DNA of 64,000 nucleotides. Origin: Microbacterium phyllosphaerae (GTDB lineage: Bacteria > Actinomycetota > Actinomycetes > Actinomycetales > Microbacteriaceae). Positions 7,382 to 16,455 of the stretch are shown here, piece by piece (the first letter of the stretch is position 1; every line of letters starts with the position of its first letter). The notes beneath the pieces were generated by a model. That model was not told the origin of the DNA and ran no database searches. It saw only the letters and a list, made by a program, of their open reading frames with translations. The translations under genes were made by a program, and so were the position numbers. The DNA lies in contig NZ_JAGIOA010000001.1 of assembly GCF_017876435.1 (NCBI RefSeq), positions 434,001 through 498,000 of the forward strand. Reading direction: 5' to 3'.

Positions 7382-7503
7382 CTCACAGCCTCCCAGCCTG
7401 CGATCCCCGTAAACACCGGGATCAACTACGCCGAACCGGATCACCTTCGTCAAAGTGGTCCAACTTCGATTGAAGAAAAAGCACCTTCAGGGACGTCTCA
7501 TAG

Positions 7504-8850
7504 TCACTCCACGAGCAGCGCGGGCTCCTCGAGAACCGATGCCACGTCGGCGATGAATCGGCTCATGCCGTCGCCGTCGATCACGCGGTGGTCGAACGAA
7601 CCCGCGACCGTGGTGACCCAGCGGGGGCGCACCTCGCCGTCGACGACCCACGGCTTCTGGCTGATCGTGCCCATGGCCACGATTCCCGCCTCGCCGGGGT
7701 TGATGATCGGCGTGCCGGCATCCATCCCGAACACCCCGATGTTGGTGATCGTGATCGTGCCGCCCTGCTGATCGGCGGGACTCGTCTTGCCCTCGCGGGC
7801 CGTCAGGGTGAGGCGGTTGAGGGCGCGGGCGAGGTCCTTCATGCTGAGGTCCTGCGCGTCCTTGATGTTCGGCACGAGCAGGCCGCGCGGCGTGGCCGCG
7901 GCGATGCCGAGGTTCACGTAGTGGCGCACCGCGATCTCGGCGCCGCCCTCGGTCTCGATCCAGGCGGCGTTCACCATCGGCGTGCGACGGGCGGCCCAGA
8001 TGACGGCGCGAGCCATGATCAGCAGCGGCGAGACACGGATGTCGGCATAGTCGGGCGATGCCTTGAGCCGCTTGACGAGCTCCATCGTGCGGCTGGCGTC
8101 GATCTCCTTCCACACGGTGACGTGCGGGGCGGAGTAGGCGCTCTGCACCATCGCCGACGACGTGGCCTTGCGCACGCCCTTGACCGGGATCGACTCGGTG
8201 CGGTCGTCGGACACGGGGGCGGATGCTGGCGCAGCCGACACTCCCCGGGCGAGGCCCGACGGGGCGCTCTGCGGCGCGGGAACGGTCTCCTCGCGCACGG
8301 CACCCCATTCGGGCGTCTCGATGTTGCGGAACACGCTGGCCTGCTGTGCGTGGGTCACGACGTCGTCGCGGGTGACCTCCCCATCGGCGCCGGTCGGCAC
8401 GACGGTCGTGAGGTCGACGCCCAGGTCGCGGGCGAGCTTGCGGATCGGGGGCTTGGCGATCACGCCGACCGACGAGCGCACCGGGCGCTCGGCCGGACGC
8501 TTGCGGCGAGACGTCGCCCCACCACCCGTTCCGTACCCGACGAGCACAGAGCCGCCGCCCTCCTCGGGTGCGGGTGCGACCGCGACCGCCGGGGCGGCGC
8601 CCGCGGCGGCTTCCGTCACGAACGTGATGATCGGGGATCCGACCTCGACGGTCGCGCCCTCGGCCGCGAGCAGCTCACCGACGACGCCCGCGTGCGGCGA
8701 GGGCAGCTCGACGAGCGACTTGGCCGTCTCGATCTCGCAGATCACGTCGTTGATGGCGACGGTGTCACCGGGCGCGACCTTCCACGCCACGATCTCGGCC
8801 TCGGTCAGGCCCTCGCCCACATCGGGGAGGTTGAAGTTCTGGGTGCTCAT
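7504..8850 (-). CDS. bkdC: 2-oxoacid dehydrogenase E2 (dihydrolipoyl acyltransferase)
   Basis: The 448-residue E2 core of a branched-chain or pyruvate-type 2-oxoacid dehydrogenase complex; it transfers the acyl group from lipoamide to CoA. A single lipoyl domain spans residues 1-78, with the lipoylated lysine at 44 ([11 protein letters not shown]). The peripheral subunit-binding domain is at about 125-160 ([18 protein letters not shown]), and the catalytic domain runs to the end with HRVIDGD (His421, Asp425). It is the last gene of the E1 alpha-E1 beta-E2 operon. The E3 subunit is not encoded here and is presumably a shared lipoamide dehydrogenase elsewhere. Branched-chain preference is inferred from gene order and similarity to Bkd-type enzymes. 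Confidence 0.9.
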   Translation of the reverse strand: MSTQNFNLPDVGEGLTEAEIVAWKVAPGDTVAINDVICEIETAKSLVELPSPHAGVVGELLAAEGATVEVGSPIITFVTEAAAGAAPAVAVAPAPEEGGGSVLVGYGTGGGATSRRKRPAERPVRSSVGVIAKPPIRKLARDLGVDLTTVVPTGADGEVTRDDVVTHAQQASVFRNIETPEWGAVREETVPAPQSAPSGLARGVSAAPASAPVSDDRTESIPVKGVRKATSSAMVQSAYSAPHVTVWKEIDASRTMELVKRLKASPDYADIRVSPLLIMARAVIWAARRTPMVNAAWIETEGGAEIAVRHYVNLGIAAATPRGLLVPNIKDAQDLSMKDLARALNRLTLTAREGKTSPADQQGGTITITNIGVFGMDAGTPIINPGEAGIVAMGTISQKPWVVDGEVRPRWVTTVAGSFDHRVIDGDGMSRFIADVASVLEEPALLVE

Positions 8851-8874
8851 TTCGGTCCTTTCGGAACGGCGAGG

Positions 8875-9855
8875 TCAGTAGGCCAGGGAACGGTCGACGG
8901 CCTCGAGGATGCGGTCGGCATCCGGGAGGTAGGTGCCCTCGAGCTTCGCGGGCGGGAAGGGGGTGTCGTAGCCCGAGACCCGCAGCACGGGGGCTTCGAG
9001 CGCATAGAAGGCGCGCTCCATGACGGTCGCGGCCACCTCGCTGCCGATGCTCGTGAACCCCTGCGCCTCCTGCGCGTAGACCATGCGTCCGGTCTTTCGC
9101 ACCGAGTTCAGGATCGGCTCGTAGTCGACGGGAGACAGCGAACGCACGTCGACGACCTCGCAGCTGGTGCCCTCGGCCTCGGCGAGCGCGGCCGCCTGCA
9201 GCAGCGTCGTGACCATGGCGCCGTGTCCGACGAGCGTGACGTCTGAGCCCGTGCGCACGACGCGGGACGAGTGCAGTGGGGCCGCCGAGCCGTCGAGCTC
9301 GACCTCGCCCTTCTGCCAGTAGCGACTCTTCGGCTCCATGAAGATCACCGGGTCGTTCGACGCGATGGCCTCCTGGATCATCCAGTAGGCGTCGTTCGGC
9401 GTCGACGGCGAGACCACGCGAAGGCCGGGAGTGTGCGCGAAGTACGCCTCGGGGCTCTCCTGGTGGTGCTCGACGGCGCCGATGTGCCCGCCGTACGGGA
9501 TGCGGATCACGATCGGCAGGCTGAGCTTGCCCTCGTGGCGGTTGGTGAGCTTGGCGAGCTGCGTCGTGATCTGGTCGAACGCCGGGAACACGAACCCGTC
9601 GAACTGGATCTCGATCACCGGACGGAACCCTGCCATCGCGAGTCCGATCGCCGTGCCGACGATCCCCGACTCGGCGAGAGGGGTGTCGAGCACGCGCTTG
9701 TCACCGAAGTCGCGCTGCAGGTGCTCGGTGACGCGGAAGACACCTCCGAGCTTGCCGATGTCCTCCCCCATGAGCAGGACCTTCGAGTCGTCTTCCATGG
9801 CCTTGCGGAGGCCCGCGTTGAGTGCCTTGCTGAGAGGCATCGTCTCGAGAGTCAC
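8875..9855 (-). CDS. bkdB: 2-oxoacid dehydrogenase E1 beta subunit
   Basis: This 326-residue protein is the beta subunit of the thiamine-diphosphate-dependent E1 heterotetramer. The N-terminus carries VLLMGEDIGKLGGVFRVTE and RVLDTPLAESGIVGTAIGLA, the pyrimidine-binding region; the C-terminal transketolase-like domain includes DVTLVGHGAMV and YAQEAQGFTSIGSEVAA. The GTG at 9855 overlaps the E1 alpha TGA (GTGA), with AAGGGGA upstream, indicating translational coupling; an ATG five codons in is an alternative. Length is normal for the family. Confidence 0.9.
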   Translation of the reverse strand: MTLETMPLSKALNAGLRKAMEDDSKVLLMGEDIGKLGGVFRVTEHLQRDFGDKRVLDTPLAESGIVGTAIGLAMAGFRPVIEIQFDGFVFPAFDQITTQLAKLTNRHEGKLSLPIVIRIPYGGHIGAVEHHQESPEAYFAHTPGLRVVSPSTPNDAYWMIQEAIASNDPVIFMEPKSRYWQKGEVELDGSAAPLHSSRVVRTGSDVTLVGHGAMVTTLLQAAALAEAEGTSCEVVDVRSLSPVDYEPILNSVRKTGRMVYAQEAQGFTSIGSEVAATVMERAFYALEAPVLRVSGYDTPFPPAKLEGTYLPDADRILEAVDRSLAY

Positions 9856-10979
9856 TTGCCGTCCCCTTCGAACGATGCTTCGTACTGCCTGTGCCAGGCC
9901 TTCTGCTCCGCGATCAGAGGATGCGGCTCGCTGTAGACGTGGTCGAAGATCTTGTCTGCGGTCGGCGGTCCGAGCTCGACGCTCCGGGCGCGCAGGTCTT
10001 CCGCGGCGTCGGCAGCCTCGGCATCCACGTCGGCGAAGAACTGCCCTGCCGCTCCCCTGTTCTCGAGGAACGCACGCATGCGGTCGATCGGGTCGCGCTG
10101 CGCCCAGGACTGCTCCTCGTCGGAGCCGCGGTACTTCGTGGGGTCGTCGCTGGTGGTGTGCGCGCCGAGCCGGTAGGTCACGGCCTCGATGGCACGCGGT
10201 CCCTTGCCGCTGCGCGCCTCGTCGAGCGCCACGCGCGACACGGCATAGCTGGCGAGCACGTCGTTGCCGTCGACCCGGACGCTGGGGATGCCGTAGCCGG
10301 CGCTCCGCTCGACGAGCGGCACGCGCGACTGCGTCGACACCGGCACCGAGATGGCCCAGTGATTGTTCTGCAGGAAGAAGACCGTCGGCGACTGGTAGCT
10401 GGCGGCGAACACCATCGCCTCGTGCACGTCGCCCTGGCTCGATGCGCCGTCGCCGTAGTAGACGATGACGGCTTCGTCCGTGTCGAGGTCGCCGGTTCCC
10501 GAGCGTCCGTCGAAGTTCAGCCCCATGGCGTAGCCGGTGGCGTGCAGCACCTGCGAGCCGAGCACGAGCGTGTAGAGGCGGGTGTTGCCGTTCTTGGGGT
10601 CCGTCGGGTCCCAGCCACCGTGCGAGACACCGCGCATGAGCTTGATGATGTCGACGGGGTCGACCCCGCGGATGCGCGTCACAGCGTGCTCACGATATGA
10701 GGGGAAGATCGTGTCCTGCGCACGGGCAGCGCGGGCGGATCCGACCTGAGCGGCCTCCTGGCCGCGGCTCGGCGGCCACAGGGCGAGCTGCCCCTGACGC
10801 TGCAGGTTGGTCGCCTGGGTGTCGATCGCGCGGATGCCCACCATGTCGCGGTAGAACTGCTCGAGTTCGACATCGCTGATCGCCTCGATCAGCGGCAGGT
10901 ACTGCTCAGCAGCCGCGCTCGGCGTGTAGCGGCCGTCCTGATCGAGGACGCGGACGAGTTCAGTCTCTGACGAGGTCAC
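9852..10979 (-). CDS. bkdA: 2-oxoacid dehydrogenase E1 alpha subunit
   Basis: The 375-residue alpha subunit of the E1 decarboxylase. The thiamine-diphosphate motif begins YYGDGASSQGDVHEAM and ends about 30 residues later in FFLQNN (roughly residues 170-205). The Ser-containing loop YRLGAHTTSDDPTKYR matches the phosphorylation-loop region of E1 alpha proteins. It catalyses oxidative decarboxylation of a 2-oxoacid onto the lipoyl group of E2. The start is a GTG at 10979. It heads the three-gene operon; a 95-base gap separates it from the aminotransferase gene upstream on the same strand, and no promoter motif stands out there. Confidence 0.9.
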   Translation of the reverse strand: MTSSETELVRVLDQDGRYTPSAAAEQYLPLIEAISDVELEQFYRDMVGIRAIDTQATNLQRQGQLALWPPSRGQEAAQVGSARAARAQDTIFPSYREHAVTRIRGVDPVDIIKLMRGVSHGGWDPTDPKNGNTRLYTLVLGSQVLHATGYAMGLNFDGRSGTGDLDTDEAVIVYYGDGASSQGDVHEAMVFAASYQSPTVFFLQNNHWAISVPVSTQSRVPLVERSAGYGIPSVRVDGNDVLASYAVSRVALDEARSGKGPRAIEAVTYRLGAHTTSDDPTKYRGSDEEQSWAQRDPIDRMRAFLENRGAAGQFFADVDAEAADAAEDLRARSVELGPPTADKIFDHVYSEPHPLIAEQKAWHRQYEASFEGDGK

Positions 10980-11074
10980 GGTGCCACGCTACCGCCGCGC
11001 GCATGCCCGGTCACGCATACCTAGGACGTCCTCGCATCTGCCGGGAAACCGGAGAAATGGCGGGATGGAGTCCC

Positions 11075-12148
11075 TCAGAGCAGGGTCGAGGCGACCTCGA
11101 GAACCCGCCCGACCGACTCCTCTTCGCCAACCGAGATGCGGATGCCGTCGCCCGGGAACGGACGCACGATGAGGTCGGCCGAGACGAACGCCGCGGCGAC
11201 CTCGACAGTGCGCTCACCGGTGGGGAGCCACACGAAGTTGGCCTGCGAATCGGGCACGTCCCAGCCCTGCGCACGAAGTCCCTCGAGCAGGCGGGTGCGT
11301 CGCTCGACGATCACGGCGACGCGCTCGAGCAGCTCGTCCTCGGCGTCGAGGCTCGCGATGGCCGCGTTCTCGGCTGCGGAGGTGACGGAGAGCGGGATGC
11401 CGGTGGTGCGGGCGGCGTCGAGGACCTTCTCGTGGCCGATCGCGTATCCGATTCGCAGGCCCGCGAGTCCGTAGGCCTTCGAGAAGGTGCGCAGGACCAC
11501 GACGTTCGGATGCCGCTCGAAGACGCGCTCCTCGAGACCGTCGACCGCGCCGGGGGCGGTGACGAATTCGACGTAGGCCTCGTCGAGGATGATCAGCACG
11601 TCGGTGGGGACGCGCTCGACGAAGGTCGCGAACTCGTCGCTCGTGATGATCGGACCCGTCGGGTTGTTCGGCGTGCACAGGATGATCGCGCGAGTGCGGT
11701 CGGTGACGGCATCCGCCATCGCGTCGAGGTCGTGGCGTCCGTCGGCCGTCACCGGGACCTGTACCCCGGTGCCACCGGCGACGAGCGGCAGGCTCGGGTA
11801 GGCCTCGAACGAGCGCCACGCGTAGACGACCTCGTCGCCGACCGACACGGTAGCGAGGATCAGCTGCTGGAGGATCGACACGCTGCCCGCGGCGACGTGC
11901 ACTTGGTCGGGCTCGACGGCGTAGCGTGCGCCGAGCCGCTCGCGGAGCCTGCCGGCCGTCGCGTCGGGGTAACGGTTGATCGGCGTCGTGTGCTGCAGGG
12001 CTGCGGCGACCGAGGGAAGGGGCTCGAAGGGGTTCTCGTTGCTCGACAGCTTGAAGGCGTCGGGCCCTGCCTGCTTGCCCTGGCGGTACGGCGCGAGGGC
12101 GGCGATGGCGGGACGGATGCGGGGCAGGATCGGGTCGGTCACAAGCAT
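11075..12148 (-). CDS. HisC-like aminotransferase (histidinol-phosphate / phenylalanine type)
   Basis: A 357-residue fold-type I aminotransferase using pyridoxal phosphate. Conserved features: [11 protein letters not shown] (residues 35-45), [10 protein letters not shown] (156-165), the PLP-contacting LDEAYVEF (189-196) and the Schiff-base lysine 224 in [16 protein letters not shown]. This family covers histidinol-phosphate and aromatic aminotransferases; location away from the his operon and next to a 2-oxoacid dehydrogenase favours the actinobacterial aromatic (Pat) role, but sequence alone does not separate the two. ATG at 12148 was chosen (GTG two codons later is possible). It is divergent from the holin-like gene by 52 bases. 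Confidence 0.8.
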   Translation of the reverse strand: MLVTDPILPRIRPAIAALAPYRQGKQAGPDAFKLSSNENPFEPLPSVAAALQHTTPINRYPDATAGRLRERLGARYAVEPDQVHVAAGSVSILQQLILATVSVGDEVVYAWRSFEAYPSLPLVAGGTGVQVPVTADGRHDLDAMADAVTDRTRAIILCTPNNPTGPIITSDEFATFVERVPTDVLIILDEAYVEFVTAPGAVDGLEERVFERHPNVVVLRTFSKAYGLAGLRIGYAIGHEKVLDAARTTGIPLSVTSAAENAAIASLDAEDELLERVAVIVERRTRLLEGLRAQGWDVPDSQANFVWLPTGERTVEVAAAFVSADLIVRPFPGDGIRISVGEEESVGRVLEVASTLL

Positions 12149-12200
12149 GAGTCTAGATTCCAAAGCCCCTCTGGCGCCGTCGTGGGAGACTGGGCGGACT

Positions 12201-12605
12201 ATGCGTTTCATCATCCGAGTCGTCGTCAACGCGTTCGCCCTGTGGGTCGTGACGCTGATCCCCGCCCTGCAGGTGCAGATCAAGGCGTTCGCGCCGGGCG
12301 AGACCCTGCAGCTGGTGCTGACCCTGCTCGCGGTCGCCGCGATCTTCGCGCTCGTGAACACGATCATCGGCACCATCGTCAAGATCGTCGCCTTCCCGCT
12401 GTACATCATCACGCTGGGCCTCATCGGGTTCGTGATCAACGGCTTCCTGCTGTGGCTCACCGCATGGATCACGAGCGGGTTCGGCTGGGGCCTCACGGTC
12501 GGCAGCTTCTGGTGGGGCGTTCTCGCCGCGCTCATCATCTCGCTGATCAACGGCGTCTTCGGCTTCATCCTGCGCCCGCAGAGCAAGAAGCAGCGCCGCG
12601 ACTGA
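12201..12605 (+). CDS. Phage-holin family (PF04020-like) membrane protein
   Basis: A 134-residue integral membrane protein with four hydrophobic helices at about residues 4-22, 35-60, 65-90 and 100-125. The pattern [26 protein letters not shown], then [14 protein letters not shown], is that of the so-called phage holin family 4 / YvlD-like proteins, which are chromosomal and of unclear role in envelope stress rather than lysis. The C-terminus is basic ([10 protein letters not shown]). ATG at 12201. It stands alone, divergent from the aminotransferase gene. Confidence 0.85.
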   Translation: MRFIIRVVVNAFALWVVTLIPALQVQIKAFAPGETLQLVLTLLAVAAIFALVNTIIGTIVKIVAFPLYIITLGLIGFVINGFLLWLTAWITSGFGWGLTVGSFWWGVLAALIISLINGVFGFILRPQSKKQRRD

Positions 12606-12624
12606 CGCCCTCCCACACACCGTC

Positions 12625-13935
12625 TCAGCCACGGGACCTGTGTGTGCGCGCCGGACTGTCGACCCGCTCGGCGTGGTACTCGGTGCGCTCGATGACCTCG
12701 GCCTCGTCGAGTTCCTTCCAGAATTCGTCGAGCGCCTCGATCCGCAGATCACCCGCGGCATCGGCCTCCTCGGCCGTCTCGATGTACGAATCCAGTTGAT
12801 GCGCGTCGAGCACGAAGTCGCCGAGCGTGTCTTCCGGATCTCCCTGGTTCGAGATGACGACGCTGTCAGGCGACCCGGTGCCCTCGGGTGACCCGCCGCC
12901 CGCGAGCGAATTGACCATATCGTCGGTGTGCCGCAGCTGGACGATCGTCTGATCGTCATCGAGGGTCGGCTCTACCGGGCTGCCGGCGGTGATCTGCATC
13001 GGGACGTCGAACTCGCTCTCCATCGACAGGTGCGCGGCGATCATCCCTGATTGCGAGTGCGCGACGACATCGACCTCATCACCCGGCCGCGCGCCGGCCG
13101 CTTCGAGCGCGTCGAGTGTCGATCGGTAGGAGGCCGGCATGCTGCCGCCTACGTAGAGCTCGGCATTCGACTTCATGTCGAAGGGCTGCTTGTCCCCCCA
13201 CCCGATGCTCTGCGTGCCCTTGAGGTAGACCACGTACTTCGCTCGGCCGTCTGCGAAGGAGTATTTCTCGACGGCGATCTGCGCCCCGTCTGTGACGGGC
13301 ATGCGGCCGAGGCTCCCCGCGAGCCCCGACGGCGCTCCACCGGGCGAGGACGTCTTGACCGGCGTCACGCGCACAGCATCGCCTCTCGCCCAGAGCGTCT
13401 CACCGGGCAGGACCTTGCCCAGCCCCGATGCGGCCCCCACGAAGGCCGCGGTTCCGAAGAGCTGGTCGTAGATCGACGGGAGGAACGGGTTGCCGTCGAG
13501 CCCCTCGAATCGTGTCGTCACCCACTCGGCGATGAGTTCGTCCGCCCTCGCGGCGACGCGCTCGTCATGAGCGGCGAGCCCGTCGGCCTGAACCATCAGC
13601 CTCTGGGCTGTGGACGGATCACTGTGCGCGAGCATCTCGGCCTCGGCCCGCAGCTCGACGTACTCGTAGACGTCTGCCATCAGCAGCGTGCTCGAGGCTG
13701 TCTCCTGGCACTCCGAATGCAGGGTGGCCGCGCGCACCCCTGCGGCCCACAGGGCGACGGTGTCGACGTACTCGGTGAACCCGGGGGTGTCGACGATGAT
13801 GCGATGCGCTTCGGAGAGTGCCGTCCGCGCCTGGGCGTACAGGGCAGCGGTCGCATCCAGTCGATGGGCGACGTCTCGCAGCGCGTCGGGGTCGACCGCG
13901 ATCGCCCCGCCGTGGTCGATCGTGAGCCCGGTCAT
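12625..13935 (-). CDS. Large helical/lipase-fold protein, partner of a WXG100-like protein
   Basis: A 436-residue protein in two parts. Residues 10-145 are helical and resemble the N-terminus of WXG100/LXG-type secreted proteins ([22 protein letters not shown], with W63 in a helical hairpin). From about 200 on the sequence is alpha/beta-hydrolase-like: [10 protein letters not shown], then [16 protein letters not shown], where Ser294 lies in the H-S-Q-S-G elbow, followed by [13 protein letters not shown] and [16 protein letters not shown]. No signal peptide is seen. The ATG overlaps the TGA of the WXG-like gene (ATGA). The layout suggests a lipase or esterase exported by a type VII-like system, but no ESX machinery is in the window. 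Confidence 0.6.
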   Translation of the reverse strand: MTGLTIDHGGAIAVDPDALRDVAHRLDATAALYAQARTALSEAHRIIVDTPGFTEYVDTVALWAAGVRAATLHSECQETASSTLLMADVYEYVELRAEAEMLAHSDPSTAQRLMVQADGLAAHDERVAARADELIAEWVTTRFEGLDGNPFLPSIYDQLFGTAAFVGAASGLGKVLPGETLWARGDAVRVTPVKTSSPGGAPSGLAGSLGRMPVTDGAQIAVEKYSFADGRAKYVVYLKGTQSIGWGDKQPFDMKSNAELYVGGSMPASYRSTLDALEAAGARPGDEVDVVAHSQSGMIAAHLSMESEFDVPMQITAGSPVEPTLDDDQTIVQLRHTDDMVNSLAGGGSPEGTGSPDSVVISNQGDPEDTLGDFVLDAHQLDSYIETAEEADAAGDLRIEALDEFWKELDEAEVIERTEYHAERVDSPARTHRSRG

Positions 13936-14195
13936 GATGCGTCGATCCTCGCCACCTCGCTCGCCCGGCTGCGGGCCGCCGAAGCCTCGACGCCCGTGCG
14001 CCGCTCGAAGTCGGCGATCGCATCGCGCATCGCGCGCACCCCGTCGGAGTCCCATCGCGTGTCGGCGGCGAGGCCGATGAGCGACGCGCGGGCATCGTCG
14101 AGTGCGTCGACGGCTGTGTCGATTTCATATGCGGCTCGGGCTTTCGCCCACGTGATCTCTGCCGCGCCGGTCTGTGCGAGTGCGAACGTGTACAT
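13932..14195 (-). CDS. WXG100-like small helical protein
   Basis: An 87-residue, entirely helical protein. Two helices (about residues 10-45 and 55-80) flank DTRWDSDGVRAM, a WxxxG-type turn (W52, G56) similar to the W-x-G turn of WXG100 proteins. It lacks membrane segments, signal peptide and cysteines. The stop codon overlaps the ATG of the lipase-fold gene, so the two should be made in fixed ratio and may dimerise. It is assigned by shape and context rather than by a strict WXG motif. Confidence 0.5.
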   Translation of the reverse strand: MYTFALAQTGAAEITWAKARAAYEIDTAVDALDDARASLIGLAADTRWDSDGVRAMRDAIADFERRTGVEASAARSRASEVARIDAS

Positions 14196-14363
14196 GCGCC
14201 CAGCATCCGAGATCTGTGGAGCCTGTCGAGGGCGAGGAGCCCCGGAATCGCGGGGTTCGTGAGCAGTCCGTCGCCGTCGGCATCGGTGCAGAACATGTCG
14301 GCTGATCGCCGGGGCCACGAGCCGGGCGTCGCGCGATCCGCCGCCGACCGGCAGAATAGGACG

Positions 14364-14903
14364 GTGACATCCCCGGATCCCTTCCGCGTGATCTTCGTGT
14401 GCACGGGGAACATCTGCCGCTCTCCGATGGCGGAGGTGGTGTTCCGCGATCTCGCGGAGCGGCAGGGGCTGGGCTCGCGCATCGTCTCGCGCAGCGCCGG
14501 TACGGGCGACTGGCATCTCGGTGAGCGTGCGGACCATCGGACGCTCGATTCCCTCGCGCGACGCGGCTACGACGGCTCCCAGCACCGGGCGAAGCAGTTC
14601 ACCTTCGCCTCCTTCTCGGAGAACGACCTCGTCGTCGCCCTCGACCGCACGCATGAGCGCATCCTGCGCGAGTGGGCCCACAACGAAGACGAAGAGGGCA
14701 AGGTCACACTGCTGCTCGCCTTCGACCCTGAAGCCCCGAGCCAGGATGTGCCCGACCCCTACTACGCCGGCGCCGAGATGTTCGATTCGGTGCTCGGTAT
14801 GATTGAGACGGCGACTCGCGGGCTGTTCCGCCAGCTCGAGCCGGCTCTTCGCCAGCCCCGCACGCCCCGCACGCCCGGGGCCCGATCAGGAGGACTCCCC
14901 TGA
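14364..14903 (+). CDS. Low-molecular-weight protein-tyrosine phosphatase
   Basis: A 179-residue phosphatase of the arsenate-reductase/LMW-PTP fold. The P-loop VCTGNICRSPMAE near residue 11 provides the catalytic cysteine and arginine; the general-acid loop is in DVPDPYYAG near 132. Family members remove phosphate from tyrosine or arginine residues. The last 25 residues are a Pro/Arg/Gly-rich tail (PRTPRTPG) that lengthens it beyond the usual 150-165. The start is a GTG at 14364. Its TGA overlaps the apparent CTG start of purB, so the two are translationally coupled. Confidence 0.9.
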   Translation: MTSPDPFRVIFVCTGNICRSPMAEVVFRDLAERQGLGSRIVSRSAGTGDWHLGERADHRTLDSLARRGYDGSQHRAKQFTFASFSENDLVVALDRTHERILREWAHNEDEEGKVTLLLAFDPEAPSQDVPDPYYAGAEMFDSVLGMIETATRGLFRQLEPALRQPRTPRTPGARSGGLP

Positions 14904-16282
14904 CTTTCCAGCCTTCGCTCCCGCCTCAGCCCCTGAGCCCCCTCGACGGTCGCTACCGCGGCGCCGTCACCGGCCTCGCCGATTTCCTCTCGGAGGCGGG
15001 CCTGAACCGCGCCCGGGTCGAGGTCGAGGTGGAGTGGCTGATCGCGCTCACCGACCGCTCACTCTTCGAGACGAGTCCACTGTCGGATGCCGACAAGGAG
15101 CGCCTGCGCGCCCTCTACCGCGACTTCGGTCAGGCCGAGATCGACTGGCTCGCCGAGAAGGAAGCCGTCACCCAGCACGACGTGAAGGCCATCGAGTACC
15201 TGGTGCGCGACCGCCTGTCGACCCTCGGCCTCGACTCGATCGCCGAGCTCACGCACTTCGCCTGCACGAGTGAGGACATCAACTCGGCGTCGTACGCACT
15301 CACCGTGAAGCGCGCGGTCGAAGAGGTCTGGCTGCCGGCCCTCGACGTCGTGATCGCGAAGCTGCGCGAACTGGCCGCTGAGCACGCCGACGCCGCGATG
15401 CTCTCGCGCACTCACGGACAGCCGGCCACGCCGTCGACCATGGGCAAGGAGATCGCTGTCTTCGCCTGGCGTCTCGAGCGCGTGCGCGGCCAGATCGCGG
15501 CATCCGACTACCTCGCCAAGTTCTCGGGTGCGACCGGCACCTGGTCGGCGCACCTGTCTGCAGACCCCGACGCCGACTGGCCGACGATCTCTCGCGAGTA
15601 CATCGAGGGTCTGGGCCTCGGTTTCAACCTGCTGACCACGCAGATCGAGTCGCACGATTGGCAGGTCGAGCTGTACGACCGCGTGCGTCACGCCGGTGGC
15701 ATCCTGCACAACCTCGCCACCGACATCTGGACGTACATCTCGCTCGGCTACTTCGCGCAGATCCCCGTCGCCGGTGCAACCGGTTCGTCGACCATGCCCC
15801 ACAAGATCAACCCGATCCGCTTCGAGAACGCCGAGGCGAACCTCGAGATCTCGGGTGCACTGCTGGCGTCCCTGGGCCAGACCCTCGTCACGAGCCGCCT
15901 GCAGCGCGACCTCACCGACTCGACGACGCAGCGCAACATCGGCGTCGCCTTCGGCCACTCGCTGCTCGCGATCGACAACCTGCGCCGCGGCCTGAACGCG
16001 ATCTCGCTGTCGCGCGACGTGCTGCTCGCCGACCTCGACGTGAACTGGGAGGTCCTCGCCGAGGCGATCCAGACCGTCATCCGCGCCGAGGTCGTCGCCG
16101 GTCGCTCGTCGATCACCGACCCCTACGCCCTGCTCAAGGAGCTCACGCGCGGACACCGCGTGGGTGCGGCCGACCTCGCGGCCTTCGTCGAGGGACTCGA
16201 GATCGGGGATGCCGCGAAGCAGCGCCTGCTCGCACTGACCCCCGCGACCTACACCGGCATCGCCGAGCAGCTCGCGAAATAG
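14900..16282 (+). CDS. purB: Adenylosuccinate lyase, apparent CTG start
   Basis: Adenylosuccinate lyase acts twice in purine synthesis, releasing fumarate from SAICAR and from adenylosuccinate. The 460-residue product has the N-terminal LSPLDGRYRGAV at about 12-23, catalytic-region strings FACTSEDINS and SRTHGQPATPSTMG, and the fumarase/lyase signature GSSTMPHKINPIRFENAE near residue 295. Homology extends to the CTG at 14900, which has AGGAGG six bases upstream and overlaps the phosphatase stop as CTGA. The next in-frame GTG is 43 codons downstream and would remove conserved residues, so CTG is the best start. No other purine genes adjoin. Confidence 0.93.
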   Translation: MTFQPSLPPQPLSPLDGRYRGAVTGLADFLSEAGLNRARVEVEVEWLIALTDRSLFETSPLSDADKERLRALYRDFGQAEIDWLAEKEAVTQHDVKAIEYLVRDRLSTLGLDSIAELTHFACTSEDINSASYALTVKRAVEEVWLPALDVVIAKLRELAAEHADAAMLSRTHGQPATPSTMGKEIAVFAWRLERVRGQIAASDYLAKFSGATGTWSAHLSADPDADWPTISREYIEGLGLGFNLLTTQIESHDWQVELYDRVRHAGGILHNLATDIWTYISLGYFAQIPVAGATGSSTMPHKINPIRFENAEANLEISGALLASLGQTLVTSRLQRDLTDSTTQRNIGVAFGHSLLAIDNLRRGLNAISLSRDVLLADLDVNWEVLAEAIQTVIRAEVVAGRSSITDPYALLKELTRGHRVGAADLAAFVEGLEIGDAAKQRLLALTPATYTGIAEQLAK

Positions 16283-16365
16283 GGTGCGGGGTCGTAGGCG
16301 CGTCGCGAGACGCTATGCGGGGTCAGAAGCGCAACGCAAACAGCGGAACCGGATGCGGAAGTGAC

Positions 16366-16429
16366 CACCCACCGGAGCCACCACACACCGGAGCGACCCA
16401 CGCACCGGAGCCACCCGCACCGAAGTGAC
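16366..16429. repeat. Degenerate tandem repeat, CACCGGAGCCACC type
   Basis: Four head-to-tail copies of a 13-base unit start at 16370, 16386, 16403 and 16418 (CACCGGAGCCACC, CACCGGAGCGACC, CACCGGAGCCACC and CACCGAAGTGACG), spaced 15-17 bases. A weaker fifth copy may precede them. They lie between purB and the convergent MFS gene and have no coding potential that looks real. Confidence 0.6.
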
Positions 16430-16455
16430 GACGCCGCCAGGCCAGTCCCGAACCG

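Noticed and set aside
7588..9246. A 552-codon plus-strand frame opposite the E2/E1 beta genes
   Set aside because: It is a shadow frame with RRHDGRE-type composition lying antisense to well-supported dehydrogenase genes.
12201..12605. A prophage based on the holin-family protein
   Set aside because: This family is chromosomal, and no capsid, portal, integrase or endolysin gene is nearby.
11003..12799. A 598-codon plus-strand frame across the aminotransferase and holin-like genes
   Set aside because: It spans two clear genes on other frames and has no domain.
15059..16156. Long minus-strand open frames opposite purB and other GC-rich genes
   Set aside because: They are Arg/Gly/Asp-rich shadows caused by third-position GC bias, with no recognisable domains.
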